Shown here piece after piece: positions 58,072 to 64,000 of a stretch of 64,000 nt of DNA. Each line of letters starts with the position of its first letter. The first letter of the stretch is position 1. The DNA is from Sulfuricurvum sp. (GTDB lineage Bacteria > Campylobacterota > Campylobacteria > Campylobacterales > Sulfurimonadaceae). The notes below the pieces were generated by a model. That model was not told the origin of the DNA. It was given only the letters and a program-made list of their open reading frames with translations, and did not search any database. The stretch covers positions 1-64,000 of the forward strand of contig JAQULP010000008.1 in the NCBI GenBank assembly GCA_028718525.1, in the 5' to 3' direction. The translations under genes and the position numbers were made by a program.

Positions 58072-60348
58072 ATGAGTTTTCCGGATATATCGAGTTTGTA
58101 TCAAGCCAAATCGATTTTAATCAATGCTAAAGAGTCTATTCTGGAGGAATGGACGGGGGCAGACGTTTGTTCGACCATTTTGATGCGTCATGAAATCGAT
58201 ATCGAGTTTTTTAAAGTTAATTATGCCGGAAGCGTTTTTGACTATTTTATGGGGGTCGTATCGGGGCATATGGCTATCGGAGATTGCCCGGTCATTGCCG
58301 ATCTCATTGATTATTTAAAAAATAAAGAACTGAGAGCCGACGAGCTTTTTTCGCTATGTACCCACTTTAAGCGATCGGTTATTAATGCCACCTATCGGCT
58401 CGGGATCAATGACCAAACGATCTTTGTCTCCATCAGCCATCTGTTTGACCAAAATTTTTCCGGTGTTTTAAAACTGTACACCGACACGATTTATCAAAAA
58501 GAGCAGGAAGCGATTAACGCTTCCAAAGCAAAAGAGTATTTTCTTTCCAATATGTCCCATGAAATTCGGACTCCGCTGAATGCCATTTTGGGATTTGTCG
58601 CACTTTTACGGGATGAGACGACCAACCCGAGATACCACCAGTATTTGAATATTATTTCCAACAGCGGCGAAAACCTTCTCCATATCATCAATGATATTCT
58701 CGATTTTTCCAAACTTCGAAGCGGTGAGTTTACGATTGATCCGCAGCCTTTTAACATTCATGACGAAATATCGCATACCATGGAGTTATTTGTCCCGAGT
58801 GCGAATTCGAAAAGTATCACCTTGACCAGTTTTATCGATCCGTCGATTCCGTATGAATTGGTTGCGGATGCCCTTCGGATAAAACAGATCGTCGGTAACT
58901 TTTTAAGCAATGCGATTAAATTCAGCCATCACGGCGGTGTCATTCATGTCGAAGCCGGTTGCAGCAACGGGATGCTCTCCCTTTCAGTGGGAGATGACGG
59001 AGTCGGTATCGCCCCCGCGGATCAGGAGAGGATTTTTGATGCTTTTTCTCAGGCTCAAGAGTGTATAACCAAAACGAGCGGGGGAACCGGCCTGGGTCTC
59101 TCGATCTGTAAGCAGCTGGCGGTTCATATGGGGGGAACGATAGAATTGGATTCATCCCCATCCAAAGGGAGTTTGTTTACCCTTAAAATTCCGGTTACCG
59201 TAAATACGGAGTGTTCTTTATCGAAATTTGATGTCTCTATGTATGAAAACATCCGGTTCGCACTCTTAAATGTGGGGTCCGAGGATCACTATAAGCTTGA
59301 CTCCCTGTGGAAATATTGGGAACATTTCGGTTTGGAGATCAACCATGTTGATAGCGTTGAGGGTGATTTCGACCTCCTTATTTTTTTAGAGAGCTCGATT
59401 GATGATACGATACGGCAGACGATAATTCAACGGGACATTCCGGCCGTGGTCATTTTGGATTTCTTGGATGACCGGTACGATTCGGTCGCTAAGATTGCAC
59501 CGCTTACCTTTCCGATCTATTGTACAAAACTTCATACGGCGCTGAGCGATGTATTGGGGATGAATCAGCTTGATTCTCCACAATCGGAAGGGACGCCGGG
59601 ACGACACGGGTTTGAAGGGAAAGTTTTGGTTGCCGAAGATAATCTTGCTAATCAGGAGCTCATTAAAATCATTTTGGAGCGCTACGGCCTTGAGTATACG
59701 ATTGCTTCTAACGGAAAAGAGGCGGTTAAATATTATCAGACGGGACATTACGATATGGTTTTGATGGATGAACAAATGCCGTACATGAACGGCAATGAAG
59801 CGACGGCAACCATTTTGGCCTATGAAGAAACAGAAAACCGGCCTCATACTCCGATTGTGGCATTAACGGCGAATGTAATCAAAGGGGCGAGAGAACGCTC
59901 TATCCAAAACGGATACGATGCGTTTTTGGGCAAACCGATCGTGATCAAAGAGATTGAACAAATTTTTGAACGCTATTTAAAAAGTGCTTCGGTCCTGGTA
60001 AGCTATCCTAAAATTGGTGAAGCTTCACGGTGGCCTAACATCGATATGCGTCATCTCGAGAGTGCTTTGATGTTGGAAACCGAACAGGTTGAACATCTTT
60101 TGGGGATTTACCATAAAAAAATGGAGTCGTCATTAGCGGAGTTAAAAGAGGCAATTGAGCGAAAAGATTACGACGATATCGCTTTTGTTTCCCATGCTAT
60201 AAAAGGATCAAGTGCCAATTTCCGTTTTGAAGAGCTGCACCGACTCTCCAGCGTTATCGAAGAATCGGCTCACGATAAAGAGGCGGAATTCGATTTTTCC
60301 GAGGCCTATGACGTCCTTCTTGCCGAATTTACGAAACGGTTCGAATAA
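58072..60348 (+). CDS. Cytoplasmic hybrid histidine kinase
   Basis: A 758-residue hybrid kinase without membrane segments. Residues 1-145 form a helical sensor domain I cannot name (possibly globin- or RsbRD-like). HisKA follows with H163 in SNMSHEIRTPLNA, then the ATPase domain (N-box NFLSNAIKFS, G1 DDGVGI, G2 GGTGLGLSI). A degenerate receiver-like stretch (about 380-500) precedes an intact receiver (DMVLMDEQMPYMNG) and a C-terminal HPt domain (VSHAIKGSSANF). The HPt end suggests a phosphorelay to a separate regulator, perhaps the convergent one at 60355. Confidence 0.9.
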   Translation: MSFPDISSLYQAKSILINAKESILEEWTGADVCSTILMRHEIDIEFFKVNYAGSVFDYFMGVVSGHMAIGDCPVIADLIDYLKNKELRADELFSLCTHFKRSVINATYRLGINDQTIFVSISHLFDQNFSGVLKLYTDTIYQKEQEAINASKAKEYFLSNMSHEIRTPLNAILGFVALLRDETTNPRYHQYLNIISNSGENLLHIINDILDFSKLRSGEFTIDPQPFNIHDEISHTMELFVPSANSKSITLTSFIDPSIPYELVADALRIKQIVGNFLSNAIKFSHHGGVIHVEAGCSNGMLSLSVGDDGVGIAPADQERIFDAFSQAQECITKTSGGTGLGLSICKQLAVHMGGTIELDSSPSKGSLFTLKIPVTVNTECSLSKFDVSMYENIRFALLNVGSEDHYKLDSLWKYWEHFGLEINHVDSVEGDFDLLIFLESSIDDTIRQTIIQRDIPAVVILDFLDDRYDSVAKIAPLTFPIYCTKLHTALSDVLGMNQLDSPQSEGTPGRHGFEGKVLVAEDNLANQELIKIILERYGLEYTIASNGKEAVKYYQTGHYDMVLMDEQMPYMNGNEATATILAYEETENRPHTPIVALTANVIKGARERSIQNGYDAFLGKPIVIKEIEQIFERYLKSASVLVSYPKIGEASRWPNIDMRHLESALMLETEQVEHLLGIYHKKMESSLAELKEAIERKDYDDIAFVSHAIKGSSANFRFEELHRLSSVIEESAHDKEAEFDFSEAYDVLLAEFTKRFE

Positions 60349-60354
60349 CCCAGG

Positions 60355-61098
60355 CTATTCTTCCAGATAATAACCGACACCGGATGCGTTTTTGATCACA
60401 TCCGTCGGTAGTTTGTTGCGAAGCCGCCATACCAGGGTACGGACACTGTTGTCGGTTGCCCCTTTGGTATCCCATACGTAGTTGATCGCCTGTTCAAAAT
60501 CGACAACGCTCCCAAGCTGAGCTACCAGAAGGCGGATGAAGGCGTTCTCTTTTTTGGTGAGTTTGATCTTTTGGTTTTCGTAAAATGTTTCGCCCAACCC
60601 TGTATCGTGTCGGTAACCGTTCCCAAATTCAACAATGGGTTTATCGGATAGCTTTTTGGCATATACCAGTTTTTCAAGTTCTTCGCGATCCGACATCAGT
60701 TCGTTTATATTACTGTTGCGTTTCTTCTCTTCTTTGAAACGGTAGAGGGCCATCTGAATGGTTGTATGAAGATTAACCGGATCAAATGGCTTTACGATGT
60801 AACCGTAGGGTTCTGTTTTTTTGGCTTTGGAGAGCATCTCATTGTCGGAGTGTGCCGTTAAATAGATGAAAGGGAGAGGGTTCTTTTCACGGATAAATTG
60901 AGCGAGTTCGATTCCGTCCATCGTTTTTTGGAGTCCTATATCGATAAGGGCGATATCGGGGTTATAAATTTTAATTTTGTTGCGGGCGGTTACCGCATTG
61001 TCCGCAATGGAAACGACTTCATACCCTTGCTTTTCCAAGGACATTTTTAAATTCATTGCCGTCACTTCATCGTCTTCAACAACCAGAACTTTAATCAT
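60355..61098 (-). CDS. Response regulator with winged-helix output
   Basis: A 247-residue regulator. The receiver domain (about 1-120; VLVVEDDEVTAMNLK, phosphoacceptor in IALIDIG, LTAHSD, VKPFD) resembles the signal-transfer type seen in PdtaR-like proteins. A linker helix is followed by an OmpR-type winged helix (about 170-247; LTKKENAFIRLLV and SGVGYYLEE). The start at 61098 is preferred because it follows GAGGAC. Longer in-frame versions (61119 or 61176) lack a ribosome-binding site. It is convergent with the hybrid kinase (6-bp gap), its likely partner. Confidence 0.85.
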   Translation of the reverse strand: MIKVLVVEDDEVTAMNLKMSLEKQGYEVVSIADNAVTARNKIKIYNPDIALIDIGLQKTMDGIELAQFIREKNPLPFIYLTAHSDNEMLSKAKKTEPYGYIVKPFDPVNLHTTIQMALYRFKEEKKRNSNINELMSDREELEKLVYAKKLSDKPIVEFGNGYRHDTGLGETFYENQKIKLTKKENAFIRLLVAQLGSVVDFEQAINYVWDTKGATDNSVRTLVWRLRNKLPTDVIKNASGVGYYLEE

Positions 61099-61283
61099 TG
61101 GTCTTGTGTCCTCATTCATCATAAACTGTGAGAATTTTATCACATTGTCGATAAAACTCACTAATAAAGCGTTCAAAATTTGTGATATTTTACTTCAATT
61201 ATAGAATAATATTTCTTTTTTATCCGTTATTCAACCCAAAAGGGGCATAATCGCGATATTTACAGGGATCGATAGGGATAATA

Positions 61284-62651
61284 ATGCTTGATTTTGATAA
61301 ATTTACCAAATATTCTAAACCGGGGCCGCGCTATACGAGTTATCCGACGGCATTGGAGTTTAGTGACGCTTTTGATTACGACGGGTATCTCTCAAAGCTT
61401 CATTCGCAAGACCCGTCACGTCCTCTATCACTCTATTTCCATTTGCCGTTTTGCAAGAATGCCTGTTATTTTTGCGGTTGTAATGTCGTATTTACCTCCA
61501 AGGAGGATAAAAAAGAGCGTTACATTGATTATATCACCCGTGAATTGGAGATTTTGAGCCGTCATATCAACGTTGAGCGTTCCGTGATTCAGCTCCATTT
61601 CGGAGGGGGAACGCCGACGTTTTTCGATGCGGATCAACTCAACCGTATTATTACGGCGATCAAGGGCTATTTTAAAAATTTCGCCAAAGATGCCGAGATC
61701 AGCTGTGAAATTGATCCCCGCCATATCAATGAAGCGCAAATGAAAGTGATGAGCGATGCGGGATTCAACCGCGTCAGTTTCGGTATTCAGGATTTTGACG
61801 AAAAGGTGCAGGTTGCCGTTCACCGCGTGCAGCCCTATGATATTACCAAAGCGGCAATGGAGTTGGCCCGAAAATACAACATGGTCAGTGTCAATGTCGA
61901 TCTGATCTACGGATTGCCGTATCAAAGTCTGGAAACGTTCAAGAAAACGCTTGATCTGGCGATATCCCTCAACCCTGACCGTTTTGCTGTTTTCAACTAC
62001 GCGCATGTGCCGTGGTTGAAAAAAACCATGCGGAAAATTGACGAAACGACCCTTCCGCATCCGGCTGAAAAATTGGCAATCATGCGTTACACGATTGATC
62101 ATATGGAAGCGTGCGGATACAAAATGATCGGAATGGATCACTTTGCCAAGCCGGAAGATGAACTCTTCAAAGCAATTGAAAAAGGGGAACTTCACCGAAA
62201 TTTTCAAGGGTATACGACCAAAGGGGGGGCCGATTTGATCGGAATCGGTCTTACTTCCATCGGCGAGGGGAGCGATTACTACGCGCAGAACTTCAAAGAG
62301 ATGGATGCCTATGAAGCGGCAATCGATGCCGGTAAGCTTCCGCATGAACGGGGTGTCGCCCTCAATGAGGATGACCGTATCCGACAATACGTCATTATGG
62401 AACTGATGAGTAACTTCAAACTGGACATCGGCCGGTTTGAGCGGCTTTACGGCGTGAAATTCGATCACTATTTCGCCGATGCACTGGAAACTTTAAAACC
62501 GTACGAAACGGACGGACTGGTATCGATAACCCCTGATTCTATCAGCTGTTCGACGACAGGAACCTTGCTTATCCGAAATATCGCTATGCCGTTTGATGCG
62601 TATATGAAGCGTCATGCCAGTTCGGATAAAGCATTTAGCAAGACGGTGTAA
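61284..62651 (+). CDS. hemN: Oxygen-independent coproporphyrinogen III oxidase
   Basis: A 455-residue radical-SAM enzyme that decarboxylates coproporphyrinogen III to protoporphyrinogen IX in heme synthesis without oxygen. The [4Fe-4S] motif is C57-x3-C61-x2-C64 followed by G-C66, the extended HemN-type signature. PRYTSYPTA at the N-terminus is also typical, and separates it from HemW-like proteins. The next gene starts two bases past the stop. Confidence 0.94.
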   Translation: MLDFDKFTKYSKPGPRYTSYPTALEFSDAFDYDGYLSKLHSQDPSRPLSLYFHLPFCKNACYFCGCNVVFTSKEDKKERYIDYITRELEILSRHINVERSVIQLHFGGGTPTFFDADQLNRIITAIKGYFKNFAKDAEISCEIDPRHINEAQMKVMSDAGFNRVSFGIQDFDEKVQVAVHRVQPYDITKAAMELARKYNMVSVNVDLIYGLPYQSLETFKKTLDLAISLNPDRFAVFNYAHVPWLKKTMRKIDETTLPHPAEKLAIMRYTIDHMEACGYKMIGMDHFAKPEDELFKAIEKGELHRNFQGYTTKGGADLIGIGLTSIGEGSDYYAQNFKEMDAYEAAIDAGKLPHERGVALNEDDRIRQYVIMELMSNFKLDIGRFERLYGVKFDHYFADALETLKPYETDGLVSITPDSISCSTTGTLLIRNIAMPFDAYMKRHASSDKAFSKTV

Positions 62652-62652
62652 T

Positions 62653-63927
62653 ATGGGTCGCGAATTGTTTAATTTTACAGAGACATCGGATGCCTGTATC
62701 AAATGCGGAAAATGTATCCCCGTTTGTACTATCCATAACGTTAATTCCGATGAGGTTACCTCTCCGCGCGGATTCATCGATTTGCTCGGGGCTTATGAGC
62801 GGGGGCAATTGGAGCTTGATGCGAATGCCAAAGCCATTTTTGAAAGCTGCTTTTTGTGTACGAATTGTGTCGATGCCTGTCCCAAAGCGCTCCCTACCGA
62901 TATGGTCATTGAACAGGTGCGGGCGGATATTGCCGATAAATACGGAATTGCCTGGTTTAAGCGAGTCTTTTTTTATTTGCTTCGTCACCGTACGACAATG
63001 GATATTCTCTTTAAACTCGGGTATGTGTTTCAAACTTGCGGGTTCAAGATCAAAGGGGAAATCAATTCGATGGAACCTCGGTTCACCCTCCCTATTATCA
63101 AAAAAGACCGTCTTCTTCCCGCTATGGGAAAAACGTCGTTTTTGAATACTTATCCGGAAAATATCCCTAACGGCGGTAAACGCCGGGTTGCGATTTTTAT
63201 CGGTTGTCTGGCTAATTATAATTATACGGAGATCGGAAAAAGTTTGTTGGAGATTCTTGAAGCGTTGAACGTCGATGCGTTTATTCCGAAAAAACAGCTT
63301 TGCTGCGGGGCTCCGGCTTATTTTACCGGGGATTTTGCTACCGTCGATCACAACGCCAAAAAAAATATTGTCTATTTTGAAAGTTTTATCGATGAGGTGG
63401 AAGCGATTATTATCCCCGAAGCGACGTGCAGTGCGATGATTAAAATCGATTATGAGCATTTTTTCCATGATCAGCCGGAGTGGCTTGAACGTGCGAAGAG
63501 ACTCAAAAATAAAATTTTCATGGCTACCGAATGGCTAGAACAAAAGACGGAGCTAAAAGCCCTCTTGGCCAGCAAAGGCCGCAGTGATCTGACGGTGACC
63601 TATCATGACCCATGTCATGCCCGAAAAATGCAGGGAGTTTATAAAGAGCCTCGGATATTGGTCGGACAAAATTATACGATTACCGAAATGAGCGATCCCA
63701 ACGCATGCTGCGGTTTCGGCGGTGTGACGATGCAGACGGAAAATTTTCATTTTGCCCAGGCTGCCGGGAAACCTAAAGCGGCCATGATCGCTAAAACGGG
63801 TGCTCAGGTCGTTACGGCCGAATGCAGTGCGTGTCGAATGCAGATTAACAACTCTTTGTATGAAGCGGACGTAGACGTCGTCTTTAAAAACCCTATTGAA
63901 TTGATCGCCGAAGCGCTACGACCATGA
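62653..63927 (+). CDS. Fe-S protein of the GlcF/LutA/HdrD (CCG-domain) family
   Basis: A 424-residue cytoplasmic or membrane-peripheral redox protein. Two [4Fe-4S] motifs lie at the N-terminus (C15-x2-C18-x2-C21-x3-C25, and CFLCTNCVDAC at about 75-85). Two CCG domains follow (CCGAPAYF and CCGFGG, each with an upstream GC or HDPCH motif). Related proteins are electron-transfer subunits of glycolate or lactate oxidases or heterodisulfide reductases. No flavin oxidase partner is visible in the window, so the substrate stays open. It follows hemN by one base and overlaps the next gene (ATGA). Confidence 0.85.
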   Translation: MGRELFNFTETSDACIKCGKCIPVCTIHNVNSDEVTSPRGFIDLLGAYERGQLELDANAKAIFESCFLCTNCVDACPKALPTDMVIEQVRADIADKYGIAWFKRVFFYLLRHRTTMDILFKLGYVFQTCGFKIKGEINSMEPRFTLPIIKKDRLLPAMGKTSFLNTYPENIPNGGKRRVAIFIGCLANYNYTEIGKSLLEILEALNVDAFIPKKQLCCGAPAYFTGDFATVDHNAKKNIVYFESFIDEVEAIIIPEATCSAMIKIDYEHFFHDQPEWLERAKRLKNKIFMATEWLEQKTELKALLASKGRSDLTVTYHDPCHARKMQGVYKEPRILVGQNYTITEMSDPNACCGFGGVTMQTENFHFAQAAGKPKAAMIAKTGAQVVTAECSACRMQINNSLYEADVDVVFKNPIELIAEALRP

Positions 63928-64000
63928 CGACGCAAGAGGTAGCCCTTTTTGTAGAGACGTTTCAAACGCTTGTATTGGGTTCATTGACGCCGGATGGGGT
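63924..64000 (+). CDS. Start of a gene, probably HugZ-like heme utilisation/PNPOx-fold protein (partial)
   Basis: An ATG overlapping the preceding stop opens a frame that runs off the window. The 25 visible residues (MTTQEVALFVETFQTLVLGS and then LTPDGV) resemble the N-terminus of pyridoxamine-phosphate-oxidase-fold proteins of the HugZ heme-oxygenase type, where a phrase like TLVLGSL-x-G begins the fold. Position after hemN suits a heme-linked role. Too little is visible for certainty. Confidence 0.45.
   Translation, partial: MTTQEVALFVETFQTLVLGSLTPDG

Noticed and set aside
61428-62468. 346-codon minus-strand open frame opposite hemN
   Set aside because: A shadow of hemN: no known motif, antisense to a clear radical-SAM gene.

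Overview
The window is a 64 kb piece of chromosome from a hydrogen- and sulfur-oxidising member of the Campylobacterota, most likely a Sulfuricurvum/Sulfurimonas relative. This rests on gene content: an epsilon-type hydABC uptake hydrogenase with a long pre-Tat leader, a HypF-like protein overlapping hypF, DUF3373 outer-membrane protein, two flavoproteins of the sulfide:quinone oxidoreductase kind, an oxygen-independent hemN, dense c-di-GMP signalling, and promoters with a good -10 box but usually no -35 box. The genus is an inference.

Layout. 1-10 kb: end of glnK, amtB, a phosphohexomutase-pyrC-two-component-exbB-exbD-oxygenase run, a DUF475 membrane protein and a diguanylate cyclase. 10-12.3 kb: groESL on the minus strand with a clear promoter. 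12.36-17.2 kb: elongator tRNA-Met followed by a 4.8 kb island bounded by a partial duplicate of the tRNA 3' end. It holds a relaxase remnant, an AT-rich restriction-modification pair, an HTH regulator and a ParDE/RelBE-type pair, but no integrase. 17.4-22.3 kb: a sensory cluster with a NIT-PAS-HD-GYP gene broken at an A7 tract, and an overlapping three-gene unit (HD-GYP with degenerate GGDEF, RsbT-RsbX-like fusion, STAS protein).

23-51 kb is a [NiFe]-hydrogenase superlocus. It encodes (i) a cytoplasmic enzyme whose small subunit is fused behind an FAD oxidoreductase and a [2Fe-2S] module, with its large subunit; (ii) a TetR regulator in the same run as a compact, unprocessed-type hydrogenase pair that looks like an H2 sensor; (iii) a TonB-dependent receptor; (iv) the membrane-bound hydABC enzyme; (v) a degenerate HypF paralogue, HypF and two maturation-protease family proteins, one without two metal ligands; (vi) after three unrelated genes and a transposase-derived gene, a nickel permease and hypBCDEA. 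A 14-bp palindrome, consensus TGAATRRTTRTTCA, lies at the hydABC promoter, the TonB receptor promoter and the nickel permease promoter, which suggests one regulator ties nickel uptake to hydrogenase synthesis.

51-64 kb holds a Tat-exported and a cytoplasmic SQR-like flavoprotein (the latter followed by a 53-residue ORF), pepN, a catalytically degenerate peptide deformylase fused to membrane helices, a hybrid histidine kinase, a response regulator, hemN, an Fe-S (GlcF/CCG-domain) protein, and the start of a probable HugZ-like gene. No CRISPR array, rRNA or intact insertion sequence was seen.
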